DNA of 64,000 bases. Origin: Aquila chrysaetos chrysaetos. Its lineage: Eukaryota; Chordata; Aves; Accipitriformes; Accipitridae. Both the position numbers and the translations under genes were made by a program. The stretch's first letter is position 1, and the number at the start of each line of letters is the position of its first letter. Below the pieces are notes generated by a model that ran no database searches, had not been told where the DNA came from, and saw only the letters and a list, made by a program, of their open reading frames with translations. The stretch spans positions 26,814,001 through 26,878,000 of the forward strand of contig NC_044018.1 in NCBI RefSeq assembly GCF_900496995.4, read 5' to 3'. This document shows, piece after piece, positions 36,153-46,050 of the stretch.

Positions 36153-37543
36153 GTAAAGTTTATCCCAAAATGTAAACACTTGGTAAAGCTTTCTGTCTAA
36201 AAACAATCTTCTGTTACAAGATTCCTGTTATTCTGGCAGATACTTTTGAAGGATAAGTTTGCTTGTTTCACAATAAAGAAATGGAAAATAAGCATACAGT
36301 TGCAAGAAAAAAATATATCTAACCTAACCGTAGTACTTAAAATAAAGGCCAGACTGTGGAATGCTTATTAGCAAGCTCTTCCTCATGAAAATGATCTAGC
36401 CTATCTCCTCATTGAAACCTGTCATTTACATGGGATTACAGCTTGTTTGCTGTAAATGCACCTGTAAAAGTGCATTTACCAAAAGCACCAGCTGAACGTT
36501 AGCAGGAGAGTGTAGTGTTGTGGCTTGGCCTCGAGGACTGTGAAACACTGGGTTCAAACCCAAGCCCCGTCATGTACAATTTTGAGACCTTAAGCTAACC
36601 CTTCAGTTTGCCTATGAAGCTCTGCTTTACTTTTTTACCCTTTTCTCTCCTGTTCATTTGAGACGTAATTGTGTACACTCAGTGCCTGACAGGCTAAGGC
36701 TTTGGTTTAGTTATATCTCATAAGCCCTCTGGAAATTCGATAAATAATGACATATAACAGAAGATTTTAATATCCTGAAAAATAACCAGCCTGTTATTGG
36801 TGCTTGAGGAACATTTTAGTTTTTAAGGAATAGTTTCAAGTTGGATATGAAGGCTTAAATACATCCCACTCAATTCTGGCACTTCCCTGAGGCCTAATTT
36901 AAGTACTTTTCATCCTCAAGTCCCTTGGTAGGCAATGTGGAGAGAAAGAAGTATTTCCAGAAGAATATTCAGGCCACCTATGATCTGAATCACAGAGGAA
37001 CTATACAGCCTGCCTCGACTACAATAGCAGAGTAGGCCCATAGTTAGATTTTCACTTAAATGGCAAAAGTTAGGTGTACGGAATCTGGGCAAAGCAGATT
37101 TCTGTGGAGGACAAAAGCTACTACTGTGGCCTTGGTTTTGAGGCCAGTTCAGTGCCTTTTCAGTTCCAGAGCCCCTGTTTATTGCAGAGTGGGCTTGGAG
37201 CTGGGAACCTCAATGACATGAATAGGTCAAAAGCAACTTTTCCCATCTTGTCTTGATTTATCTGACACCAGCTGACTTTGGTTACTTAGCAGAAAAGTCA
37301 TGCATCTGCACCATTGTAAAGTAAAGTACTGATGGTCTTTGTTGTGCTAAACCACCAAGACGGGAGGCTGAGGGATGGGGAGGGGACTTCATTCTCTCAA
37401 GAGAGCAAGCGAGCACTGTTGAATCAGCTTTTCTGTGATACTGCAAATAGGTCATCAGAGATAAAATTAAGCTAGAAGTTGCCAAATCTTTTATATGATT
37501 TCTAATTTTGCCATCTTTCAGGTTTGATTTTCTTTTTCTGTAG
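36153..37543 (+). other. HCRTR2: HCRTR2 intron 5
   Basis: Carries a MIR-like SINE at 36511-36650. The rest shows nothing recognisable. Confidence 0.75.
36511..36650 (+). repeat. MIR-like SINE with tRNA-type B box
   Basis: GTAGTGTTGTGGCTTGG, then CTGGGTTCAAACCCAAGCCC (B box and Arg-type 'ggttcgaatcc' core), then TTTTGAGACCTTAAGCTAAC and CCTTCAGTTTGCCTATGAAG follow the MIR order from the tRNA-like head into the core. The T-arm has a mismatch and the acceptor stem is absent, so it is a SINE relic and not a tRNA gene. Confidence 0.65.
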
Positions 37544-37665
37544 GGTTTTTGGGATGTTTAATCATGCTGATGACAGAGAAACTGTATATGCCTGGTTCAC
37601 ATTCTCACACTGGCTTGTATATGCAAACAGTGCAGCCAATCCTATTATTTATAACTTCCTCAGTG
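37544..37665 (+). CDS. HCRTR2: HCRTR2 exon 6 (TM7)
   Basis: Completes R330, encodes residues 331-370 and gives the first base of G371. The acceptor is TTTCTGTAG|G and the donor G|GTAAGT at 37666. It contains extracellular loop 3 (FNHADDRETVYAW), TM7 (FTFSHWLVYANSAANPIIYN) and the NPIIY motif at 362-366. Confidence 0.97.
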
Positions 37666-38777
37666 GTAAGTTACAGTCACCTAGAATTCAAGTTTAATGT
37701 ATAGTTTGAATGTAATGAGCCATAGCAAGTAAGATTAATGACTGTGTAACATCAGCCCAGCTCCTCCGGTGGGAGCTAGATCCTCTTCTTGGAAAAGTTG
37801 CCTGACGTATCCCATTACCTTCAGGCTATCTACCTATAACTAAACTAAACAATGCCAGGGCCTGAGTCCAAGTGCTTGAATTTGACTGTCCATGCCATTA
37901 TTTTGGTAGAGAAGTCCCTGGCATGACTTTGGTCTGAAGCAATTATCATTCCCCTAAACACTCCCCAGATGCTGTCTGGGAGGTAGCGCAGGCCAGGGGC
38001 TGTCCCCAGTTAGCGTTTTAGACGCAGCTATTGGGTTTTGGAGGCTGTGAGCCTTTAATAGTACTTGCATGACCAGACTGTGCCAACTAGGTTCAAGGCC
38101 AAAGAACCAGCCAGGATGCGGTTTACTTACTAGTATAGATTTGTCTTGGTTTGTATTTGTCTTATTTGGCTATGGACAGCAGAATCAGGACCTAAACTGG
38201 TGGTATTACAGCTAAATACAGGGAGGCAAAAGTCTGTTGATCCTTACTGCACATTTGCCCACTGCAGTTTTTTTTGTGTTGTGTAGTGTGAGGATGATCT
38301 GAACAATTTACTCTGAGCCCCAAAAGCAGACCAATGGGCTTTCAAACACTTTGAATCTTCTTTTAAAATGTATTCAAGGTGAAATACAAATTAGCCATGA
38401 CCTCTCATTTCATATGTCAGGTAATGATTCAGTCATTTAAGCCTATGATTGCTCAATTACTTGTTTTTGTGAGATATGTTATTAATCGACAGACTATCCA
38501 TTACAAGATTTCATAAATCATTCTAGTTTTTCCATTCTGTCTAGCCAAGAATAATTTACGCTCCTTACCACACCTTACATATCTTCTTACAAAGCTTATA
38601 TTTTTTCTGTCTTTCTCCAAGATGTTGAAATTGTGATTTTTCTACTTCTGCATTAGAAGAACATCTGGGAGGTTTGGGTTAATTTTGCTTTAGATAGCTG
38701 CTTTTTTCTAATCTATAAAGTTTGATGAAACACAGTTTATGTACAATTTTTTCATGAATCTTTTTTGTGGTTGACAG
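37666..38777 (+). other. HCRTR2: HCRTR2 intron 6
   Basis: 1.1 kb of AT-rich intron. I see no repeat or gene in it. Confidence 0.7.
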
Positions 38778-39004
38778 GGAAATTTAGAGAAGAATTTAAA
38801 GCAGCATTTTCTTGTTGCATCTTTGGCATTCGCAGTCACCATGATGAACGGCTCACCAGAGGTCATGCCAGTACAGAAAGTCGGAAATCCTTGACCACCC
38901 AGATCAGCAATTTTGATAACGTTTCAAAACTTTCAGAACATGTTGTATTGACCAACATAAACACAATTCCAGCAAATGGTACTGCACCTACTACCCACTG
39001 GTAG
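38778..39004 (+). CDS. HCRTR2: HCRTR2 exon 7 (C-terminal tail, short form)
   Basis: Completes G371 and encodes residues 372-445 with TAG at 39002-39004. The acceptor is GTTGACAG|GG. It encodes helix 8 (KFREEFKAAFSCC, with adjacent cysteines as likely palmitoylation sites) and a Ser/Thr-rich tail (TESRKSLTTQISNFDN) that matches mammalian OX2R. The tail ends NGTAPTTHW, comparable to the mammalian end with a final Trp. An internal donor ATG|GTACTG at 38989 would end the exon at 38988, after codon phase 1, to join exon 8. AATAAA signals at 39134-39139 and 39293-39298 could terminate the short form. Confidence 0.95.
38989..38994 (+). promoter_or_regulatory. HCRTR2: Internal 5' splice site in HCRTR2 exon 7
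   Basis: GTACTG after AAATG. It is weaker than consensus but its phase (one base of a Gly codon) exactly matches the acceptor at 40615|40616. The join keeps the Gly codon as GGT and continues an open frame for 63 more residues, so use is plausible. A retained site gives the short receptor. Confidence 0.6.
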
Positions 39005-39133
39005 TATACTTGTCCCTGTGTCTTTTGATGCTGTGGAAGTAAAATTTAATTGTGCATACAAGATTTGAATCTGAGCACAATGCAATGAGAGAAGGGTGTT
39101 TACAATTAACTGATTGTAAGAAAAGTAACTTAC

Positions 39134-39139
39134 AATAAA
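39134..39139 (+). terminator. Poly-A signal candidate, short HCRTR2 mRNA
   Basis: AATAAA, 130 bp after the TAG of the short form. A second AATAAA lies at 39293-39298. Such hexamers are common in AT-rich DNA, so use is inferred from position only. Confidence 0.4.
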
Positions 39140-40202
39140 TATTTTATAGAATATGCTACAACTTTGGTTACATATTGAAACAATTTCATCTCATTTATTT
39201 CAAAAGTTGAGTTGCAGTTGGGGAGGGAGTAAAGTAATCATATTTTATATAAATATTTTCTTTGGATCCCTACTTCTTTAGACTCCTAAGTAAATAAAGA
39301 ACAGGTACCTGAAAGTATGAAGATAATTTTCCTTGGAGTTGCAATGTGTTTATAAACAGCTATATTCTACTCAGAGCTAATTCTCTGAAGTTGTGGTATA
39401 TTTTATAACAAATATTTTAACCAAATCTGGGTGTACAGATTGAACTACCTGAATGTCCTTGACTCTTTCAAATGATCTGCTTACCATGCATTCTGGTGTG
39501 AGTTGGGCTGATCAAATAAGAAATTCACATTAATTGCTTTTCTCACGTTTTCTGCTCTTTTTCCTGTTGGGTGGGTTATTGTATGTATTCAGGAACAACT
39601 GGGAAGCCACTCTTGATTTTTCTTCAGTACAGGTTGATAAACAAATGAACGCAATCTGAAATGAACGGCAGAAGTTGTTCAAGCTTTCCCAATTCTGGGT
39701 AAACATTGAAGTGATTGTGCAGTTACCTAGCTTTGTGAATAGATGGAAGATGGCATATAATCTATTATTTGATATTTCTCATTACATTATATGTTATATC
39801 CCAGCAGGACTTTGCAAGGCACTGCAAGTACAGGATTCATCCCTCCTCTTCTAGGGATGTGAACATTGGTTTTCTAGAAGTTATCTCAGACACTATAGTC
39901 TAGGGCTATATAAGCTATATATTGATAACAGAGAAGTTGGTATCTCCAAGGACAGCTAATCTGTTCCTGAAATATATATCTAAAAAGAATTAAATAAATT
40001 ACCTCTGAAGAAGTCTGTTCTTTTCACTTACTGTAGGAGGAGTGTGGGTTTTTTTCCTGAATTCAGCTTGCTCTTCTCCAGTAGTGTTGCCATTCCTGTA
40101 TGTATGGCACAAGCAAGGTTGTATCCATGAAACCCAGGTGACAGTGTGGTTGTACGTTATGTTTTACTCTATATCTATTATTTGTCATCATTCTCTTCTC
40201 CC

Positions 40203-40285
40203 TGCCTGTCCTGTGCTCATGGCAGGGGGCTTGGACTAGATGATCCTTAAAGGTCTCTTCCAACCCAAACTATTGTATGATTGCC
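40203..40285 (+). mobile_element. CR1 LINE 3' tail
   Basis: CATGGCAGGGGGCTTGGACT followed by AGATGATCCTTAAAGGTC and TTCCAACCCAAACTATTGTA is the canonical sense-strand CR1 3' end. It is a very short 5'-truncated insertion between HCRTR2 exon 7 and exon 8. Confidence 0.85.
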
Positions 40286-40615
40286 TTGTACACAGGAAGC
40301 TGTAGTGCTCTGCTGTTCACAGTGGCATCTGGATAAGGAACCACAGAGCAATTTACCAAATAATGCATATTATATAAATAGTAGAACACACTAAAAATGT
40401 TTAAAAGTAAGAAAATCAATGTTTATACATCAGAAATCCCCTTAGACTTCAGTCAAGAAGTCTTCACTTAAAATTTGCAAGTGCAATTTGGAACATTTTC
40501 TGGCAGACTATTTTGTTAATAGATCATCACCTGCATAGTGACAATCACAGGGAAGCCTGTCAGCTACTTGATACAAACACTAAAATCATCTTAAAATCTT
40601 TATTTTATCTTACAG

Positions 40616-40809
40616 GTATCCCAGCTACACTCAGCCCATTGAAATCAGTGGAACTGCATCTCCACATACCAGGGATGAACATGACTTCAAATTTAGATGA
40701 AGCTGTGAGGGTTTCTGCAGAAGACACTGGCAACAGAGAGAATGCAGAGTGGGACAAATTCGTCCCTAGCATAACTAAACTTACCTCGATGGAGTTACAG
40801 CAAGGATGA
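40616..40809 (+). CDS. HCRTR2: HCRTR2 exon 8 (alternative long C-terminal tail)
   Basis: Encodes the end of a Gly codon and 63 further residues, with TGA at 40807-40809. The acceptor is ATCTTACAG|GT. Joined to base 38988 it gives ...IPANG-IPATLSPLKSVELH... in frame and a 501-residue receptor, the size I remember for the cloned chicken orexin receptor cDNA. The tail is acidic and Ser/Thr-rich (SAEDTGNRENAEWDKF) and has no domain. Mouse OX2R is also known to have tail splice variants. Evidence is the phase match, the maintained frame and the remembered length; without transcripts it stays a prediction. Confidence 0.75.
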
Positions 40810-41740
40810 CTTTGGCTCAGTACATGTAAGACCACCAGAGAATGGCACATGCTTTTAGCATGTTACAGCCTGCAACAACTGGACAAAGGGATTCCGTCAA
40901 AATGACTGCCTCTCCTTTTTCTTCTCAGTCTTACAGAAACCTACTTACCTCAGCATGAGCTAAAGAACATGTCTTTACAAGTGTTTTTAAAGATTGGATT
41001 GTATTATACTTTGTAAATAGTGTAGATATTTATTTTTATATATTTTAGATGCTGTGGAATGTTCTAAAATGTATCATATAAAGAACTGTAAGTATTTGAA
41101 AGAAGTCTCAAACATCATTAATTTATATTCTGTTTCTACAAATGAATGACATTTATTTATAAGGAATGCTTACTTATGCACTAGTGATATTCTGGAATTA
41201 ATTTGCACTTCTTTTTCTGCTAATTCACTTGTAGTAAAGTCTATGTTCATTATGGAACTTTCACTTCAGATTCATTTGAGGAGATTCCGAGCTACTTTTC
41301 TAAGCATAGAGATGCTTCTAAGATGTGAACCCAAAGTGCTGCAAGTCACACATGTTTTTATAAGATTACACTAAACAGCCAATTATCTTTTTTCTTCAGA
41401 CTCGAGTGCCTAAAAAGTAACTACTTAAATAAAACTTATGTGATGCTCAAAGGTGCTATAAGCTCAAATTCCTACTCAGGCCAATAGGAATAACAAGTGT
41501 CAGCACCCCTGAAGGACAGGACATTTTAACTTTGGTAGCTCATTTTAGTTTGTAATGTCTGCAAGTGTTGCTCTAGAAGATCTCCAAGGATCTTTAAAAA
41601 TAGAAAACATTGGTTATCTTGCTTGATTTCACAATTTCTCTCTCAGCTGCCATTTAATACTAATGATACAAACAATTCACAGATTGATATGCTAAGAAAA
41701 CTCTGCCTTTTCAACAATTAAAATAAAATGTTTCTCTCTG
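40810..41740 (+). other. HCRTR2: HCRTR2 long-form 3' UTR
   Basis: Non-coding AT-rich DNA after the exon 8 stop, with AATAAA hexamers at 41428-41433 and 41722-41727 as candidate ends. The extent is uncertain. Confidence 0.45.
41428..41433 (+). terminator. Poly-A signal candidate, long HCRTR2 mRNA
   Basis: AATAAA about 620 bp after the TGA of exon 8; another lies at 41722-41727. Position is the only evidence. Confidence 0.35.
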
Positions 41741-44700
41741 GATATTATGGAGGTGATATCTCATGGGACCGGTAGATCAAGAACTCACCCATTTTCTATT
41801 TATGGAATAAGGTTCCTGGCCTGGGGCTTCCTACCATGCATTGTAGTTATTCCTCCTAAAGAATGAAGATGGTGCATTACTGGAGACTTAGTCTACTAGG
41901 GTAACGTGGCCTATTGGTTAGAAAGAGTTAGTCTATAAGAACCTGAGCTACAATCTCCCTGTGGCACTATTCTTGCATTTTGGTTAAGATTTTTCAAAAG
42001 GAAAGGTAAGATAGGATGGAGGGCTTCTTTTGCAGTAAAAAGCATTTCACATAGAAGACATTCTCACAGGTTCAAATGTTTCTGAAAAGGCAGTTATTCA
42101 TAGACAAGGTGTTATTTGATTAAGTTATGTAAATATTTTTCCTAGTTTTTACTTTGACCTGATGTTATGCGATGCACTGTCTATCATGACAGCCATAGTT
42201 TTATGAAATGCTTAATCATTTCATGCTTTAGCCTTCCCAAACAGCTGTTTTACTTGACATTCTTAGTACTAGTTTACACTGGTGTAAGGTGAGAGAAAAA
42301 AAATCGCATTTATTTGTATATTAAAGTTTTCATTTTCTATTAAAAGAGAAAAAGGAGAATATTCTTTTTATATTAAAAAAGAATAAGGAGAAACACCCAA
42401 ATGGAAAGAATGTTTAAACATCAAATAAAATCATAGGAATTCTTATAGTCCTATGTATAAGCTTAATTTTTGAGTATAGCTGTTAATGTCATTGCTATTT
42501 CAAGAAATTATTTTACTTTGTCTATTCTAAAGAAAGAAAACCCAAATAATTGTGGAAAGTACAGCAGGGTTTGATTTCACAGCTATTGCAATTCCTTTGC
42601 CATTAGAAGGCTATTTTTGCTCTTCAGCCACAGAAAATGTAGTATTCTTAAACTGTGTGGAACAAGATACCATTTTTCTATATCATTTGAAATGATGGAA
42701 CAAGCAACTGCTGAATTAAAACAGAGAAATAGGAGAACGAATTTGAAAAGTCTTCTAATTTTTTTCTTTTAATATAAGTAAATAAAAGGTCAAAAAGTTA
42801 AAAACTAGTATAGGAATCTAGCTGCAAAGTAATTATCAGTAACCATTTAATTGTGCCATAAAATGTTGCCTCAACCCACTGTTGAAAAACATCAATTATG
42901 TCAAAATTTTGCAAATCTATACTTTCATTTCAGAAAATGTATTTTTATCCTTTCCTTGAAAAGACAGCAAGAAAGTAGAAAGTAAATAGCTATCTAAGAA
43001 AACTCTGTCAATATAAAAGGGGAGTATGGATACTTTTAAAACATAAAAGTTCATGGGTCACTGTGGAAGACCAGCACAATTCTCATGCCTTGTCAGGTGC
43101 ATTGCCCAGATCCCTGAGCGATGAATGGGGGGGGTGGGGGGGGTGGCGATGCTCATGGAAAAACCATAAGTAACATCTTTCTAAAGTGGGTTGAATACTA
43201 CTGTCAACTCAAATTGTCTTCTTTTTGCTGTTACCTTTAATGACAGTGGGATAAATTGTGTTTGTTAATCTAAGGTGAGAACACCACTAAAGATCATTGG
43301 TAGTTTTTGACTCCTGCAGGTCTCCTGTGACATGTTAGAAATGGAGGTTCTGGCCTTAATTTTCCCTTTCGTAAGAGAAAAATTTCTCTTTTGTTCTTTT
43401 TGTTCTCTTTTCTTATTTTCACTTAGATCCCCAAAATTAAAATATTCCAACATTCCTAGGAATTTCTTTTAGCCATAACTTCAACTTAACAGTACTTTTT
43501 GTGTGGAGAATATAAATAAAAGATGAGACATTCATTGACAAATAATTCTGGTTTTTCTCTGACCAGATTTTTGTTGAGTGAATAGCCTATCTTAGACACA
43601 AGTGATATGATCAGAGCTTATCCAAGTTTTGAAATTCTAAGGATAGGTAGAAATTGTTAACAAATTCTTGCCAGAGAATATGGTCATCAAGCTAAAGACC
43701 GGTTAAATATGATTATAGTCTAAAGATTTGGTTACTTTGATGAAAAAAATTTTCATTCAAAAATTTCTGGTTTTTTGAAATAAATATTTCTGATGCAAAT
43801 ATTCATATGTATTTATTTCTTTAGTTTTACAAAATTTGAGAAATACCTAGACATTTTTGTCTTTAGCTCAGATATGTTTTCAGGCACCATTTCATCAGAA
43901 AAACTTCATAGGCATTTAAAAATATGTTGTCTATCTGGGTAAAGTAGTGAAGGGTTTTTTGCCAGTTCTAGGATCTTTTACTGCAGAAAGATCCATATAT
44001 TTGGTTACACTCAAAAGATTATCCAGCTGGATTTATTTTTGAATGAAAATAATCACTGGGAGTTTTCAGTAAAGACAAGCCCAATAGCGCGCAGTGGATA
44101 TTAATGGAGATAGAAATGGCTGTGAGAAGACAGGGTAAGATTTTAAGAGCAATATGGAATTTAATGCCTTTTGCATGTGATAGAAATTAAAGCATCCTAA
44201 AGAAGCTTCTGGGCTTCTTATCCATCAAAAAAAGGTCAGGTGAGGAATGAGCATTTCTTATCCAGTCTATAAATATTGAAAATGATCTGAAAGCTGAGCT
44301 TTCATTGGGTTCTGTTACCTCTAGCTGCTTTGGTATTCTACTATTTCCACTAGCAACTCAGGAGCACAGAAATGGAGTTCTCATGCCATTGTTTCTGCTT
44401 GGTCATAGCAGCATTAGACATGGAGTTTAAATCACAACATATTTGTTGCTGCATACATAAATTGTTGTGCCACCATCACTCTCGTACTTTGTCTCTCAAT
44501 GTATTTCACAGTCTGGAGGTCTGATATCCCGACCTCCTGCTCCTTTCCTGTTGTCCAGTAGTGAAAAGCTTGTGCCCTGCAGTCACAATGACTGCAAGGT
44601 AATTTCTCCCCCATCTTTACCTCCAAAAAGACAATTTTTTTCCTTTTCTTCTTGACCGCATAGAGGCCACCATCTCATTCTCTGATATAAGCAAAAGTGA

Positions 44701-45700
44701 TGCATGTCATTAACCTGGAGAGTGCTTTATAGGAAGGAGAGTGCACTAAACATTAGCTTAACTCAGCCCTCACTATAAAAGGCATTGCAACCTACTGCTG
44801 CATGTTACAACGGATTAAGGCCCAGACAAATTTAGCCTTCCAATCTAAAATTTGTCTCATAGCTAAAGTTATATTCATCTCTCAGGCTATTCCTTTTACC
44901 TGACAATAAGGTTTTTCTCTGGCTGTTGGATATATTGGATGAAATATTATTTTATTTTATTTTGTTGAATACACCTTCTAAAAAAAAAAGACAAGTATTT
45001 AGCAATGTTGGTGTTAGGAGTTTAAATAAAGAATGTAGTAGGTTAACTACGTTGAAATCTCAGTTAAAAAAAAAATTAGAAATTATGTGCAAGGCTGAAT
45101 TTTCCTGAAGTAAACAAACAAAAAAAAACACCCAAGGAAAATCTGGACTTGGCTGAAGTTTTGCTTTGTCAATAGAGTCAGTATTTCATCCATTATATCT
45201 CTCTCTCTGCTAGATATGTTGGAAGTGTTATGACATCTTTTTGGTTTAAGCATTCAAGGACTCGATCCAATTAAAAACATTCTGTATGGGAGAAGCACCT
45301 TGTGAAAACAAGACTCACGGGTAGCATGGAGAAATCAACAGGGATCTGTTGTTTCCTCCTCCCTCCAGTGCAGAAGCAAAGAGCATCTGGTGCAGCCAGC
45401 AGGTGTATGATTGTATGCTTTACGGTTGATTTATTTTTTATTAAGTACCCAAGTCAGCTGCTGACTTTTGCATGGCGAACCGCTTTTTGACACATTTTAG
45501 TGAAACTCCTGAAGTTAGACCCATAGTCCGGTATGGGTCTAGACTATAGACCAGTTATTTGTTCCTCTGGTCTGGTGTCCAGCACGCTGCATAGCTCCTC
45601 TCTCCCCCTAACAGGTCACGATCCTCCTCCACACCTGCGACGAAAACAAACAAACTCACTTCTAAGATGCATTGACGAGTGCGTGCGGAAGATGATGGGA
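41741..45700. other. HCRTR2-GFRAL intergenic region
   Basis: About 4 kb of AT-rich DNA with a G-rich run at 43127-43147 (two G8 blocks separated by T) and an ATTTT-type low-complexity stretch near 44946-44965. No gene, LTR or CR1 copy is seen. Confidence 0.7.
43127..43147 (+). repeat. G-run, G-quadruplex candidate
   Basis: GGGGGGGGTGGGGGGGGTGG in otherwise AT-rich intergenic DNA. It has enough consecutive guanines to fold as a quadruplex. Confidence 0.7.
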
Positions 45701-45837
45701 CCTCGGCGATCGTGGCACAAGCAGACCCGTGAGCGAAGGCTCTCACGACGGCCGCGAAGGAAGCTCTCGGGGGCGGGGGGCCGCGCTCCGCCCGCTGCTC
45801 CCCGCCATCGCCGCGGTGACAGACCCACCCGCCGCCC

Positions 45838-45873
45838 CGACCCCGCCCCGACCCCGCCCCGACCCCGCCCTCG
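45838..45873. repeat. GC-rich 11-bp tandem repeat
   Basis: Three CCCCGACCCCG-type units in the GFRAL CpG island, each offering a GC-box-like CCCCGCCCC site. Confidence 0.75.
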
Positions 45874-46028
45874 CCGTGGCGCTGCCTCGGCTCCGCCCCC
45901 CCCCGCCGCGGCCCGCGCTGGCGGCGCCGGGCGGGCGCTGTCCCCGCGGCGGGTGCTGAAGGGGCGGGGCCGCGCCGGCACCCGCCGCCAGCCGCCTGGC
46001 GCGGAGCTGCGGCCGCCCGCGGCCGGCC

Positions 46029-46050
46029 ATGGCCGCGCTCCTCTGCCTCG
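46029..46050 (+). CDS. GFRAL: GFRAL exon 1 (start of signal peptide)
   Basis: Encodes MAALLCL and the first base of V8, with donor G|GTAAGT at 46051. The context GGCCATGG is favourable for initiation. Joined to exon 2 it gives MAALLCLVLFMYFTSISTAQ, a convincing signal peptide with cleavage likely after STA or nearby. The coding part is only 22 nt and would be missed by ORF-based methods. Confidence 0.85.

Larger units (their letters stand above)
39005..40615 (+). other. HCRTR2: HCRTR2 short-form 3' UTR / intron 7
   Basis: 3' UTR when exon 7 is not spliced and intron otherwise. It contains AATAAA hexamers at 39134-39139 and 39293-39298 and a CR1 3' tail at 40203-40285. The open frame at 40042-40239 runs into the CR1 tail and is not called. 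Confidence 0.7.
4793..40809 (+). other. HCRTR2: HCRTR2 gene span (orexin/hypocretin receptor type 2)
   Basis: Complete coding span of the type 2 orexin receptor, a class A GPCR of the neuronal plasma membrane that binds orexin-A and -B, signals mainly through Gq, and acts in arousal and feeding. Eight coding exons were found by splice consensus and phase: 4793-5021, 21369-21547, 22983-23226, 30455-30570, 35932-36152, 37544-37665, 38778-39004 (or to 38988) and 40616-40809. Using exons 1-7 the protein is 445 residues (human 444, from memory). Using the internal exon-7 donor plus exon 8 it is 501 residues. The sequence is near-identical to mammalian OX2R through the seven helices. All phases agree, with no frameshift or stop. 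The nearest relative, HCRTR1, is excluded by the type-2-like N terminus and tail. Confidence 0.97.

Noticed and set aside
36511..36590. tRNA-like sequence with GGTTCAAACCC B box
   Set aside because: No acceptor stem or intact cloverleaf is found, the T stem has a mismatch, and MIR core motifs follow, so it is a SINE relic.
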